Assembly (NCBI RefSeq): GCF_003114855.1
Contig: NZ_BFBB01000008.1
Span: 859,342-923,341 of the forward strand
Length of the DNA: 64,000 nt
Reading direction: 5' to 3'
Source: Leptospira ryugenii
GTDB taxonomy: Bacteria > Spirochaetota > Leptospiria > Leptospirales > Leptospiraceae
The translations under genes were made by a program, and so were the position numbers. Numbering within the stretch: position 1 is the first letter of the stretch; each line of letters begins with the position of its first letter. The notes beneath the pieces are model-generated. The model made no database searches. It was not told where the DNA came from and was given only the letters and a program-made list of their open reading frames with translations. Positions 1-10,400 of the stretch are shown here, one piece after another.

Positions 1-606
1 ACGGAGAAATACTTTGCCTCCAAAGAAGAAAACTTTGTGAACAATGGAGATTTTTGTCGCATCATCAACGCAAAGAACTTTTCACGTGTTACATCCTATG
101 TTGATGAAGCTGTCAAATCTGGTGCAAAAATTGCCTATGGTGGAAAATTTGAATCAGGTCAAAATTTCATTGCTCCTACAATCTTGGTCGATGTTCCAAA
201 AGATGCAAGGATTATGGAAGATGAAATCTTTGGGCCACTTTTACCCATCATCACCTACGATCATTTAGATGATGCTGTCCAACTCATCAATTCTAAACCG
301 AAACCTTTGGCCCTCTATGTTTTTACTAGTAGTAGCCGAACTGCAGAATCCGTCCTAAAACGCACATCTTCAGGTGGAGCAGTCGTAAACGATGTAATTT
401 TGCATTTGGTGAATTCGAACTTGCCTTTCGGAGGAATCAATCATTCTGGCCACGGAAGTTACCATGGATATTTTGGTTTTAAGGCATTTTCTCACGAACG
501 ATCTGTTCTCAAATCTCCGAAATTTTCTCTGCCCACATTGATGTACCCACCTTATACTAATTTTGTTAAGTATATCGTTGATACAACGACTAAGTGGTTT
601 GTTTAA
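1..606 (+). CDS. aldehyde dehydrogenase, class 3 type (C-terminal part)
   Basis: This is the C-terminal ~200 residues of an NAD(P)-dependent aldehyde dehydrogenase. The frame is open from base 1, so the cofactor domain and catalytic Cys lie upstream of the window, and the GTG at 37 is only an internal Val. The visible motif EIFGPLLPI and the terminal block [15 protein letters not shown] with a following aromatic and hydrophobic tail are arranged as in ALDH3/fatty-aldehyde enzymes, which oxidise medium- and long-chain aldehydes. A strong hairpin follows the stop, so it is probably the last gene of its transcript. Family assignment is firm; the substrate is inferred. Confidence 0.88.
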   Translation, partial: TEKYFASKEENFVNNGDFCRIINAKNFSRVTSYVDEAVKSGAKIAYGGKFESGQNFIAPTILVDVPKDARIMEDEIFGPLLPIITYDHLDDAVQLINSKPKPLALYVFTSSSRTAESVLKRTSSGGAVVNDVILHLVNSNLPFGGINHSGHGSYHGYFGFKAFSHERSVLKSPKFSLPTLMYPPYTNFVKYIVDTTTKWFV

Positions 607-621
607 CCTAAGCCCCTTTCG

Positions 622-660
622 CCCTTCGGTTGGTTCCTGAATCACCCGAAGGGTTTTTTT
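622..660 (+). terminator. Rho-independent terminator after the aldehyde dehydrogenase
   Basis: An 8-bp stem, CCCTTCGG (622-629) with CCGAAGGG (646-653), is followed directly by seven T. It starts 16 bases after the stop codon at 606. The T run lies on the plus strand only, so it serves the aldehyde dehydrogenase and not the convergent gene ending at 659. Confidence 0.85.
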
Positions 661-1129
661 ATTCTGTTCTTCCTTCTTCTGAAAGCAGTCTTTCTGCTTC
701 CTCCCAAGCAATGGGGATCTCTTTCCATTTTTTTTTGCCCCGATAAAATGTTCCTTTGCGAACCGCTGGTGCTCCTTCTTTCATTGCTCTCTCATGCTCT
801 TTGGCATACACAAAATCTTCAAGGGCTTCTTCGTTTGTCCATACAGTCATGGTCCAGGCCCTAGAACCAAATACTTCCTTTCGAATCGATGCCCCTAAAA
901 AACCTGGTCGGTTTTTTAGGTCATTTCGTACGGAAGAAACTCGATCCCAAAAGGTGCTGCGATCAGCATTTGTTCCTGCGATATCAACTTCAGTCAAAGC
1001 AATCAAAACTTCTGAATCAGGTTGAAGGTTGAATTGATTGATCTGAGCTGACTTTTGGAACGGTGAGGCAAAGGCACAATTCGATATCCAACTCGTCAGC
1101 GCAACAAGCAAAAAGGAAAATTCCTTCAT
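659..1129 (-). CDS. secreted ABM-fold (antibiotic-biosynthesis-monooxygenase-like) protein
   Basis: A 156-residue protein with an N-terminal signal sequence (basic start, hydrophobic stretch to about residue 20). The sequence I-S-N-C at about 15-18 could act as a loose spirochaetal lipobox; otherwise cleavage follows AFA. The mature part resembles the dimeric alpha-beta barrel (ABM/DUF3291-like) fold: a beta strand VLIALTEVDI, a central FLGASIRKE segment, then WTMTVWTNEEALEDFV and H-x2-AM. No catalytic residue can be assigned. Its ATG overlaps the stop of the upstream SDR gene (ATGA, 1126-1129), so the two are translationally coupled in an operon with the DUF2141 gene. The specific function is unknown. 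Confidence 0.6.
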   Translation of the reverse strand: MKEFSFLLVALTSWISNCAFASPFQKSAQINQFNLQPDSEVLIALTEVDIAGTNADRSTFWDRVSSVRNDLKNRPGFLGASIRKEVFGSRAWTMTVWTNEEALEDFVYAKEHERAMKEGAPAVRKGTFYRGKKKWKEIPIAWEEAERLLSEEGRTE

Positions 1130-1923
1130 GACTTTGCTCCTTTGGGAAAGATCATATCATGCATAATTTGCTGCAATAGTATGGATCTCATTTTTCTCGG
1201 CAAAGTGATCAAGGACCAGCCCAAAAACTTGGAAAGAAATCCTGGACGAATCGTCTCAGTCTTGCCGAGTGCTTTCAAACAAATCTTTGCGATCCCCTTT
1301 GAGGATTGTGCCATGGACATTTTCATTCCAGCTCGACTTCCGAATCCAGAAGCAACAGGCCCTGGCGCAACTGATAGTACGTCGATGCCTTTTGAACGGT
1401 ATTCTCTATGGATACCCTCGGCAAAACTTTGGACAAAGGCTTTGCTTGCTGCATAGGTACTAGTCCAGGGAACCCCTTGGAAACCTACTAAAGAGCCAAA
1501 TAAGATGAGACCTAGCTTCCGCTGTTTTTGGATACTCTTCTGGATGTAGTGATGGCTCATTTGGACCACCGAACGGCAGTTCAAGTCAACCATGTTCATC
1601 TCATTTTCCAATGAGAGCTCATGCAATGGTCCACCAGACCCAAAACCAGCCGCGTGAACGATCAATCCAAACGAAATATCCTTGGTTATCTCAAAGAGTT
1701 GGTTTATATTTTTAGATTCGCTTAGATCTAAAGACAATACTTTGGTATCTTTTGCACCCATCTTTGAAAGTTCCGTTTGCAAGGACTTTAGTTTGGTTTC
1801 ATTTCTTGCGACTAGATAGAGTGAGAATCCTTGTCGTGCCAGCTCCAAGGCAAAGTCTTTGCCTATGCCTTCCGTTGCTCCTGTAACCAAAGCAAAATCG
1901 CCATATTTTTTTGTTAGTAGCAT
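1126..1923 (-). CDS. short-chain dehydrogenase/reductase (SDR)
   Basis: A classical SDR oxidoreductase of 265 residues. The Rossmann dinucleotide motif TGATEGIG lies at 14-21, the HAAG strand near 90, and the catalytic Ser, Tyr and Lys at about S144, Y157 and K161 (Y-A-A-S-K). The APGPV stretch after the active site is also typical. It most likely reduces or oxidises an acyl, keto or hydroxy substrate using NAD(P). It is the middle gene of a minus-strand operon, 9 bases after the DUF2141 gene and overlapping the ABM-fold gene by four bases. The substrate cannot be read from the sequence. Confidence 0.9.
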   Translation of the reverse strand: MLLTKKYGDFALVTGATEGIGKDFALELARQGFSLYLVARNETKLKSLQTELSKMGAKDTKVLSLDLSESKNINQLFEITKDISFGLIVHAAGFGSGGPLHELSLENEMNMVDLNCRSVVQMSHHYIQKSIQKQRKLGLILFGSLVGFQGVPWTSTYAASKAFVQSFAEGIHREYRSKGIDVLSVAPGPVASGFGSRAGMKMSMAQSSKGIAKICLKALGKTETIRPGFLSKFLGWSLITLPRKMRSILLQQIMHDMIFPKGAKS

Positions 1924-1932
1924 GTTGGTATC

Positions 1933-2358
1933 CTAAGGGTTTAACTTAATCGTAAGCTTTTGGTTTGCTTTCAAAGTAAATGATGCTTCTTGAAAGGTGG
2001 GAGGCCCGAAGGTATGCATGGGAGCATTATTGGAGACTCCCCATGGTTCTTTGGGATAACCGACAAGAGTGGAATCCATTTTTCCATTCGCATTCAAATC
2101 TTCAAGAACTGAGACTGCGTAAGTGTTTCCATTTAGGCCAGAAAATCGACAAATGGTCCGACCATCGGCTTCCACATTGGCTTTCGTATTCTGGTATTGT
2201 TTTTTGTTTTCCGTGGGAAAACCATCAGCCTGCACGAAAATACCACAGTGAATGGTAGATTGTTTTGATTGGCGGTTCTCGATTTGGACTTCAAGGTCCA
2301 AGGCTCCTAGATTTGCCGTCACCAAGACGAAAAAAAAGAAAGGAAAGATTTGTTTCAT
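1933..2358 (-). CDS. DUF2141 family secreted protein
   Basis: A 142-residue exported protein. The signal peptide (MKQIFPFFFFVLVTANLGA) is followed by a beta-rich domain with the DUF2141 features: an initial LEVQIENR strand, C-x-F-x-GL-x2-TYAVSVLEDLN, the calcium-like turn DLNANGKMD, and the late motif PKEPWGVSNN. An in-frame ATG at 2427 would give a longer product, but the ATG at 2358 is preceded by CAGGAG at six bases and begins the signal peptide, so I use it. It heads the operon with the SDR and ABM-fold genes. A perfect palindrome (2376-2390) lies just upstream of its ribosome binding site. Confidence 0.82.
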   Translation of the reverse strand: MKQIFPFFFFVLVTANLGALDLEVQIENRQSKQSTIHCGIFVQADGFPTENKKQYQNTKANVEADGRTICRFSGLNGNTYAVSVLEDLNANGKMDSTLVGYPKEPWGVSNNAPMHTFGPPTFQEASFTLKANQKLTIKLNP

Positions 2359-2375
2359 AGTCAACTCCTGTAAAT

Positions 2376-2390
2376 GTAGACGATGTCTAC
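2376..2390 (-). promoter_or_regulatory. palindromic operator, TetR-type candidate
   Basis: GTAGAC-GAT-GTCTAC is a perfect 6-bp inverted repeat with a 3-bp spacer, 17 bases upstream of the DUF2141 start codon and just before its ribosome binding site. TAGAC/GTCTA half-sites are common in operators bound by TetR/AcrR-family repressors. The position would block transcription of the three-gene operon. No regulator gene lies in the window, so the binding protein is inferred. Confidence 0.5.
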
Positions 2391-2560
2391 TTGGGGAATG
2401 GCCAAACGATTCTAAAAAATATTGCATTTTATCTATTTTTTTTTTACATAAAGAGAAACCTGTTGTCTTTTAAGCCAAAAACTGACGTCCTGGTAGATGG
2501 TGTTTTACATAAGGACTCAATTCCTAGTAGAAAACACTAAAAACGTTTTGTAAGAGAACG

Positions 2561-4018
2561 ATGTCAGAGCCTATTCAACCAGACCAATTGGTAAAGTTTG
2601 AGTTTAGCCAAGAGCTCCTCAATAGCTACCGTAAGACCAAACAAATCCCGATCGATCTTTATGATAAGAATGGAAAGATACTTATCTCCAAAAAAAAGAA
2701 TCCTACTGAGGAGGACTTTGGAAAACTTCTGAAGTTCGAATTGAATGGTGCCTATTATCTAGCAAACGATCAAAAAAAAGTCAGACCTTCATCGGAAGCG
2801 GCCATCAATCCGAAAGAGGTCAAACTATTTGATCCGGAAAAAACTACAGAGTTTGCTAAGCAGACCCAACAACTCATCGAAGAACTAAAAAAAGAAAACA
2901 TGTCCAACGAACACGCATTACGTGTTCATAAGTCTGTTAATAACATTTTAGATGATTTCACCAGTAACCCTGATTTTGAGCATGGGCTTTTTAACATTTT
3001 GGAGATCTTATCCACTGCTGGGGTTTCTGTTGAATCTGAGATGATGACAAAACGAACCATCGTTGCCATGGGAATGAAGGTACGAACCAAAAAAATCGTA
3101 CCTGATGAAGATAATAAACCCAACAAAAAAGATCATCTCCATATAATGACAGCTAGCTTTCTTGCGGATATAGGAAATTCTAAGATAAATATTCCAGATA
3201 GGCCAAATCTTTCCAAAGAAGATTATCAAGCGATCCAACAACATCCTATTTTAAGTTATCTGATGACTTTGTCATCTAGTGAAATTTCGACAGAGATTCG
3301 TACCCTCGTTTTGAACCACCATCGTCCCTTCCGTGGAACAGGCCTGAACAATAACTTCCCAGATCCAAAAGTTGTCTTCAACAAACTAATGATTGTTAGG
3401 GATAAGTTCTTAAAAGACTTAAGCAAGGCCATTATCATTAATGATATAGAATACCAACTTAGATTGCAGGAGACCAATGTAACGCCAGTTAATTTTGAGG
3501 AGGACATTGCCATTATATCTTTAGCAAGTGAATATGCCTCCTTAACCTCAGCTCAATCCTGGAGACCTGCCTATAGCTCACTGACTGCACTTAAGATGAT
3601 TGTAAACGATTCATTTTTTTCATATAGCAACAAGAATATTCGCCACCTCTTAGATTATGTGGGATCCAGCTTAACAAATAATGAAAACATCATAAGTCCT
3701 GGTGATTACGTGATCACTGCCTCCATTGATTCCGAAAAACAAGCTCACTTTGATGTATGCCAAGTCTTAGAGGTTGATCGATTCCAGACTCGGCCAAAGA
3801 TCCAAAGAATTTGTACAATCAAACCCATTTTCAAACGTGGTAACCGTTACAACATCTCAGATTTTGATAGCAATGACATCAGAATGGACCGTCGCAGAGC
3901 CATTATAGACCTTGCTGGGCAAACCTCAAGCACCCAAAGGATCATTTATATCGTAGATCCATCCTTAAATGAAAAGCTATATGATTCCATTAGTAAAATA
4001 GCGAGGACCCAAGCTTAG
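2561..4018 (+). CDS. degenerate HD-GYP-like protein
   Basis: A soluble 485-residue protein. The first ~100 residues are uncharacterised, a coiled segment lies around 95-130, and a degenerate HD-GYP-type domain spans about 120-360. The expected HDIGK reads A-D-I-G-N (202-206). The following H-P (228-229) and N-H-H (252-254) are kept, but the GYP loop is replaced by R-P-F-R-G-T-G-L. Metal-dependent c-di-GMP hydrolysis is therefore unlikely; a binding or scaffold role is plausible. The last ~110 residues form an extra domain beginning PGDYVITASID. It sits alone upstream of the hemerythrin gene, with 143 unremarkable bases between them. Confidence 0.7.
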   Translation: MSEPIQPDQLVKFEFSQELLNSYRKTKQIPIDLYDKNGKILISKKKNPTEEDFGKLLKFELNGAYYLANDQKKVRPSSEAAINPKEVKLFDPEKTTEFAKQTQQLIEELKKENMSNEHALRVHKSVNNILDDFTSNPDFEHGLFNILEILSTAGVSVESEMMTKRTIVAMGMKVRTKKIVPDEDNKPNKKDHLHIMTASFLADIGNSKINIPDRPNLSKEDYQAIQQHPILSYLMTLSSSEISTEIRTLVLNHHRPFRGTGLNNNFPDPKVVFNKLMIVRDKFLKDLSKAIIINDIEYQLRLQETNVTPVNFEEDIAIISLASEYASLTSAQSWRPAYSSLTALKMIVNDSFFSYSNKNIRHLLDYVGSSLTNNENIISPGDYVITASIDSEKQAHFDVCQVLEVDRFQTRPKIQRICTIKPIFKRGNRYNISDFDSNDIRMDRRRAIIDLAGQTSSTQRIIYIVDPSLNEKLYDSISKIARTQA

Positions 4019-4161
4019 AGCAATTCTAGGTGAGATTCTTTTGATGCTGAAGTCAGGTCGAATTTGTCGTATTTTTTGGGATAAGAAAAATATGCCGTCT
4101 AATCTATGTTTTCCTAAAAATCAAATGACTTGATCTGCTTTTGGCTTAAGTTGGATATAAA

Positions 4162-5265
4162 ATGGTTCGTGACCCATCCCTTCACCTGGAAGATTTAAAA
4201 AAACTTTGGTTGAGCAAACCATTTCAACTCGGAATTCCTATCATTGACTTACAACACGTATGGTTGGTTCACACAATCTTAATATTAGAAGAAGCTTTGG
4301 CTGATGTAAGTTTGGATTCGTTTCGGGAAGATGTCAGGCAGGCATTTACAAACGCGCTTCAATATGTTTCCGAACACTTTGCACTTGAAGAAGACTTAAT
4401 GGAACATTTCAATTATCCAGGGTTTTCGGAACATGTGGAAGGTCATAGACAATTTGTGGCAAAGTTAGCTGAAAAATTTGCAGCAACTGAAGAGGATGAA
4501 GTGGCGGCCCTCGGTCTCTTGCAAATTCTTAAAAAATGGTTATTACAACATATTCTGCATGATGATTCTGATTATGCAGAATTTTTCAAAAAGAACAATA
4601 TCCGAATCAATGCCTACAGCAACGAGATTCTTCGGGAAAAGAAATATCGTATTTCCAAAGAGCAATTGCTGATCTATCAAAACGTTTGCAATCAATTGGA
4701 TAAAGAAACAGTAGAGACAAATGAGTCGACCGATATAGTTTTCGATATCAGAAAGATATGGAGAACTTATGACTTAGTTACTCATATCCCGATCATAGAC
4801 CTACAACACATTTGGCTTCTCAAAATGATTGTTGAATTGGATAGAGCGATCTCTGCAGGAGACATTGAGAAAGAACAAGTGCAAAAATTTCTCAACCAAG
4901 CGATAGCCTATACAAAGGACCACTTTATGGTTGAGGATAAAATCATGCGTCAATTTCGATACAATGATTTCGCCAATCATATGAACCAACACAAACGTTT
5001 TATAGACTTTGTCCAGCTACGCAATGAAGAAAATAAGATGGGCGGAAAACAAGCGGCCGCACACCTTGTGCAAGATTTACGAAACTGGCTACTATCCCAC
5101 ATCGCGTTTGAAGATAAAAAGATTGGCATTTCACTCCAAACAAGGGTGAGAGACCTTTCTGAGTTTACAAAAAAAATGCACCAGAATGGAGAAATCCAGA
5201 TCACAGGTGAGCAGAAAAACCTCTACAAAGCAGTGGTGCAATCAGACCCCCAGGAGCTACACTAG
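4162..5265 (+). CDS. tandem-domain bacteriohemerythrin
   Basis: A cytosolic 367-residue protein with two hemerythrin domains (about 12-150 and 195-330), each a four-helix bundle holding an oxo-bridged di-iron site. Both copies show all expected ligands. The first has IDLQH (H32), H-F-x3-E, H-x3-H and H-x4-D in [10 protein letters not shown]. The second has IDLQH, H-F-x2-E-D, H-x3-H and H-x4-D in [10 protein letters not shown]. Such proteins bind O2 or NO and act in oxygen sensing, storage or delivery. There is no transmembrane or signalling domain. Single-domain forms are usual in bacteria, so the intact duplication is noteworthy. Confidence 0.88.
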   Translation: MVRDPSLHLEDLKKLWLSKPFQLGIPIIDLQHVWLVHTILILEEALADVSLDSFREDVRQAFTNALQYVSEHFALEEDLMEHFNYPGFSEHVEGHRQFVAKLAEKFAATEEDEVAALGLLQILKKWLLQHILHDDSDYAEFFKKNNIRINAYSNEILREKKYRISKEQLLIYQNVCNQLDKETVETNESTDIVFDIRKIWRTYDLVTHIPIIDLQHIWLLKMIVELDRAISAGDIEKEQVQKFLNQAIAYTKDHFMVEDKIMRQFRYNDFANHMNQHKRFIDFVQLRNEENKMGGKQAAAHLVQDLRNWLLSHIAFEDKKIGISLQTRVRDLSEFTKKMHQNGEIQITGEQKNLYKAVVQSDPQELH

Positions 5266-5315
5266 GGTTTTTCAATTGCCAAGGGAAAATTTCCTTAAAA
5301 TCATGTTCCTATACT

Positions 5316-6776
5316 ATGGAATATGAAGTAATCATCGGACTCGAAGTCCACGTCCAATTAAACACCGAATCAAAGATTTTCTCTACAGCAACGAATGAAT
5401 TCGGTGGATCGCCAAATACACATATTTCCACTCTCTGCCTTGCATTGCCTGGCACTTTACCCGTCTTAAATGAAGTAGTCTTAGAAAAGGCTGTGCGAGC
5501 AGGCCTAGCACTCGGTTGTGAGATCACTCAGTTTACCAAGTTTGATAGAAAGAACTACTTTTATCCTGATTTGCCAAAAGGGTATCAAATTTCACAATAT
5601 GATAAGCCATATGCAACTAAAGGTGGAATACATGTTAAGTGGAAAGGGCAAGAGACTGAAAAATTCATTCCCTTAACCAGAATCCATATGGAAGAGGATG
5701 CGGGAAAACTCATACATTCACATGACTCCTCAATAAATCGATCCTATGTCGATTACAACCGCGCTGGTACACCTCTTATTGAGATTGTCTCTGAACCAGA
5801 GATTCGTTCTTCGGATGAAGCATATGCTTATTTAAACGAGCTCAAAACACTATTACGTTATGTACAGGTATCTGATTGTAACATGGAAGAGGGCTCATTG
5901 CGTTGTGATGCAAATGTTTCGATTCGACCCAAGGGTGAAAAAGGGTTTCGAACTCGTGTGGAGATTAAAAACTTAAATTCTTTTAAAGCAGTCAAACAAG
6001 CCATAGACTACGAAGTTGAATGGCAAAAAGACATGTATGCACGTGGTGAGACGTTCAAACAGATGACAAAACTTTGGGATGCAGCACTCCTTAAAACCAT
6101 TCCCATGCGCTCAAAGGAAATGAGCCACGACTATCGTTATTTCCCAGAACCTGACCTACCAGCACTTGTCATTACAGATCAATACATTGATGACATTCGA
6201 AGGCACCTCCCTGAGCTACCTCGCGCAAAAAAGGAAAGGTATATAAAAGAGCTGGGATTGCCAGAATATGATGCCGAAGTTCTTACCAGCGAACGGGAAA
6301 TAGCTGAATATTTTGAGAAGGCACTTTCCATCTCTAAAGATGCTAAAAAAACATCCAATTGGGTAAAGGACGAAGTTCTTGGAATCGTGAACAAAGAGAG
6401 TATCAGCATCAGTGAATTTTCCGTTGGTCCAGAGCGTATTGGCAAGTTAGTTGATCTTATCAACCGCGGCGAAATTTCCGGAAAAATTGCAAAAACGGTG
6501 TTTGAAGAGATGCTCCAATCCAAAGATGATCCTGAGTCCATTGTAGAAACAAAGGGTTTGAAAGTTGTTCGTGACGACAAAGCCATAGAAGAAATCGTAA
6601 ACAGAGTTCTAGAAACCCAACAAGAGTCTATAGAAGCTTGGGCAAATGGAAAGGATAGGGCACTTGGGGCCATTGTTGGAGCTGTAATGAAAGAAACAAA
6701 AGGTAAAGCCGATCCAAAGATAGTCAATGAGATGATTCTTGCAAAGATAGGTCCCTTAGGTTCAAAAAAGCAATAG
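5316..6776 (+). CDS. gatB: aspartyl/glutamyl-tRNA(Asn/Gln) amidotransferase subunit B
   Basis: Full-length GatB of 486 residues. This is the subunit of the GatCAB complex that binds misacylated Glu-tRNA(Gln) or Asp-tRNA(Asn) and activates the carboxylate for amidation. The start [14 protein letters not shown], the signatures [18 protein letters not shown] and [13 protein letters not shown], and the C-terminal helical YqeY/GatB tail domain are all recognisable. The ATG at 5316 gives the canonical N terminus; its ribosome binding site is weak. gatA and gatC are not adjacent. It converges on the histidine phosphatase gene with one base between stops. Confidence 0.97.
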   Translation: MEYEVIIGLEVHVQLNTESKIFSTATNEFGGSPNTHISTLCLALPGTLPVLNEVVLEKAVRAGLALGCEITQFTKFDRKNYFYPDLPKGYQISQYDKPYATKGGIHVKWKGQETEKFIPLTRIHMEEDAGKLIHSHDSSINRSYVDYNRAGTPLIEIVSEPEIRSSDEAYAYLNELKTLLRYVQVSDCNMEEGSLRCDANVSIRPKGEKGFRTRVEIKNLNSFKAVKQAIDYEVEWQKDMYARGETFKQMTKLWDAALLKTIPMRSKEMSHDYRYFPEPDLPALVITDQYIDDIRRHLPELPRAKKERYIKELGLPEYDAEVLTSEREIAEYFEKALSISKDAKKTSNWVKDEVLGIVNKESISISEFSVGPERIGKLVDLINRGEISGKIAKTVFEEMLQSKDDPESIVETKGLKVVRDDKAIEEIVNRVLETQQESIEAWANGKDRALGAIVGAVMKETKGKADPKIVNEMILAKIGPLGSKKQ

Positions 6777-6777
6777 T

Positions 6778-7332
6778 TCAGAGATACGTAACGGATGCAA
6801 AGTCTAGTTTCATCCGAAAGGCTTTATTCAAAGGGATTTGCCTTTTATGGCAAATCAAAACCCGAATCGGTGCAGAATGAGAAACGATAAGCAGTCGTTT
6901 TGCGCCTAGCTCTTGCAATTTGTTCTGTTCAGCTAACCACCATTCCTCGGCAAAATGTAAAACTCTACTTTGCAACTCTACAAATGATTCTCCATTGGGG
7001 GCATTTAGATTTACAAAGTCATTCATCCATTTTTCGGTCTCTTCTTTGGGAAGTTCATCCCAGAGCTTTCCCTCCCATTCTCCAAAATTCATTTCCATCA
7101 GTCGGCGATCTTCTTGAAAAACAGGTAGGGAAAAATGTTCAGCAAGTGAGTTTGCCAATTTTTTTGCGCGTAGGAGGGGGCTAGATACGATCAAATCTGG
7201 CGCAGAGACCAATTGTTCTAAAACTGTTTCCTTGGCTTTTTCAACGGGATCTTTGATATCTAAATCCAAATGGCCGTAACACATGCCTTTTGGCGCCACT
7301 GTCTCAGGATGTCGTACTAAGATAATTTCCAA
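6778..7332 (-). CDS. histidine phosphatase family protein, alpha-ribazole phosphatase-like
   Basis: A 184-residue member of the phosphoglycerate-mutase/acid-phosphatase superfamily. The phosphorylated His lies in LVRHPET (H8; the usual RHG reads RHP), the second Arg in SSPLLRAKKLA, the acid residue in MNFGEWEGK, and the second catalytic His in VSHSAPIR. CYGHLD-type sequence soon after the first motif is characteristic of CobC, which removes the 5'-phosphate from alpha-ribazole in cobalamin lower-ligand assembly. No other cobalamin gene is next to it, so the substrate is a family-based guess. Confidence 0.75.
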   Translation of the reverse strand: MEIILVRHPETVAPKGMCYGHLDLDIKDPVEKAKETVLEQLVSAPDLIVSSPLLRAKKLANSLAEHFSLPVFQEDRRLMEMNFGEWEGKLWDELPKEETEKWMNDFVNLNAPNGESFVELQSRVLHFAEEWWLAEQNKLQELGAKRLLIVSHSAPIRVLICHKRQIPLNKAFRMKLDFASVTYL

Positions 7333-7476
7333 ATTTTTCCTCTCGTTAACAACGGTTTTTGATTTTGGCTATTTCCCTCACATTTCCGCATGGTCATTCC
7401 CTTGAAAAATTCCCAAAAAGAAAATCCAAGCAGACTTTACGGAGAATGCCCCGTCGATCACTATGTCACCTGAGAC

Positions 7477-10400
7477 ATGGACGACTTTACCCACCTTCAT
7501 TTGCACACTACATACTCCATGCTGGATGGGGCAATTCGGATACCAGAATTGATGAAAAAGGTGAAGGATCTAGGCATGAGTTCTGTAGCCATTACAGACC
7601 ATGGAAACATGTATGGGGCCATAGAGTTCTATAAAGAGGCGATTAAACAAGAAGTAAAACCCATCATAGGCTGTGAATTTTATGTAACGGGTTCTCGTTC
7701 TGAAGAAACAGAATTAGAAGAAATTGCGGATGGTGGTGCCTACCACATTATCCTTCTATGTAAAAATGAAACCGGCTATAAGAATATTATAAAATTAGCA
7801 AGTAGATCGTTCACAGAAGGATTTTATAGAAAACCTAGGATAGATTATGATCTACTGGAAAAACATAGCGAAGGTTTGGTTTGTCTGACGGCCTGTTTGG
7901 CTGGAGAGGTAAACCGTAAAATTTTAGAGGGAAAAGAAGAGAAGGCATATGCTCTTGCGGGCAAACTTCATGAAATCTTTCGAAAGGAAGATTTTTACAT
8001 GGAAATCCAGGACCATGGTATTCCTGAGCAAAGGATCGTTGCAGAAACAGTGATTCGGTTTTCCCAAAAGACGGGCATCCCACTGGTTCTCACAAACGAT
8101 TCTCACTTTCTTTCAAAAGATGATAAAGAAGCTCAGGACATTCTACTGCGTATTGGGATGCGTAAGAATATTGACGATGAGATGCGGTTTGGCTTTAACC
8201 AACATTTTTATGTTAAAAGTCCCAAAGAAATGTTTGGGCTCTTTCCCGACCACACAGATGCCTTTTATAACACACTTAACATTAGAGATAAATGTTCTCT
8301 CAATTTTCAATTTGGTAATCCCTTATTGCCACCGTTCGATGTTCCTGAAGGATACGATACAGATAGTTACTTAGAAAAATTAGTTTGGGATGGAATCCAG
8401 AAAAAGTATCCCGTTATCGATTCAATTGTAAAAGAACGTGCTGAATTTGAATTGCAGACAATTCGAAATATGCACTTTGCGGGTTACTTTCTCATTGTTC
8501 AAGACTATATCAATTTTGCTAGGCATTCTGGAATTCCTGTCGGCCCAGGACGAGGCTCCGCGGCCGGTAGTATTATAGCTTATGCATTAGGTATTACCAA
8601 TGTGGATCCGATACGTTACAATTTGCTCTTTGAGCGTTTTTTAAATCCAGACCGAAAGGATATGCCAGATATTGATACGGATTTTTGTGTAGAGAGACGA
8701 GAAGAGGTAATCAACTACATCAAACATAAGTATGGTGAAAATCGAGTCGGTCAAATCATCACCTTTGGTTCGCTTGCTGCAAAGGCGGCGATCAAAGATG
8801 TTGCCCGAGTTTTTAATGTACCTTTTTCTGAAGTCAATGAGATGAGCAAACTTTTCCCTAAAAAATTGGGAATTACAATCCAGGAAGCGCTTGAGACTTC
8901 CAAAGATTTAAAGGATTTCGCAGAAAAGACGGACCTTAACAAAAAAGTATTCAGTATCGCTCAAAAATTAGAAGGTAACTATCGTCAGGTGGGAAGGCAT
9001 GCTGCTGGTGTTGTAATCGCTCCTTCCGCCTTGGAAGATATCGTTCCATTATCCACTGTAAGTGAAGCAGGTAAAGATGGTCGTTCGATAGTTACTCAAT
9101 ACGACAAAAATATGTCTGAGCAGGTTGGACTGATTAAGATGGATATTTTAGGATTAAAAAACCTAACTACCATCCAACATGCTTTACAATTGATTGAAAA
9201 AAGACATGGCTTGAAACTTGATCTTGATCAAATCTCTTTAGAAGATGCAAAGACCTTTTCCCTTCTCCGCAAAGCGAATGTTTTGGGAATATTCCAATTG
9301 GATTCGTCAACAGGGATTCGAGATTTATTTGCAAAAGCACAAGTTCAGAAATTTGAAGAGATCGCCGCCTTATTGGCCTTATATCGACCTGGTCCCATGG
9401 GATCAGGGATGTTAGATGATTATTTGGATCGTAAAAATGGCAAAAAGAAAGTCCAGTTTCCACATGAAAGCCTTGCCGAAATCCTTGCAGAAACCTATGG
9501 AGTGATCGTATACCAAGAGCAGGTAATGGGTATTTCCAGGATCATAGGTGGGTTCTCGGTTGGGGATTCAGATGTTCTGCGTAAGGCGATGGCAAAAAAG
9601 GATAAATCTAAATTGCCCGCTCTTAAAGAAAAATTTGTCAAAGGTGCACTCGAAAAAAAGATAAACGAAAAATTAGCAGTCGAACTCTTCGAGACCATGG
9701 AAAAATTTGGAGAGTACGGATTCAATAAATCACATTCCGTTGCCTATGCATTTGTTACCTATCAAACTGCTTATCTAAAAGCAAATTTTACAATAGAATA
9801 TATAACAGCGCTTTTATCTGGCGAGCATTCAAAAATCACAGACGTGGTAAAATACATCAACAATGCAAAAGAAATGGGAATTCGTATTTTAGGGCCAGAT
9901 ATTGCTGAATCAGGACTTTCATTTGAAATCACAGATGAAAAGACAATACGCTTTGGACTCTCGTCCTTAAAGGGAGTTGGTGAACTTGCAGCTGAGAATA
10001 TTTTGGCCAACAGACACAAATTAGGTGGATACAAAAATATAAATGATTTTGCAAAACATCTCGATACCAGGTTAGCCAACAAAAAAGTTTTGGAGGCATT
10101 GGCACAAGGTGGAGCCTTTGATTCCTTTGGCTATTCAAGAAAATGTATATTTGAATCGACAGACTCTATACTTTCTTTTGCGCAAAAAAAACAATCAGAA
10201 GAAAAGGAAGGTCAGTTTTCACTTTTTGGCGGTGGTGGTGGAGAGGATAACTTTGGTCTCAACCTACCAAAGGATTCTATTGAATGGGAGATTGACCATT
10301 TTTTAAAAAAAGAAAAAGAGACTACTGGATTGTATCTAACTGGTCATCCATTGGATAAATACACTGAGCAACTAAAATCGCTGAAGCCTACAAAGATAGA

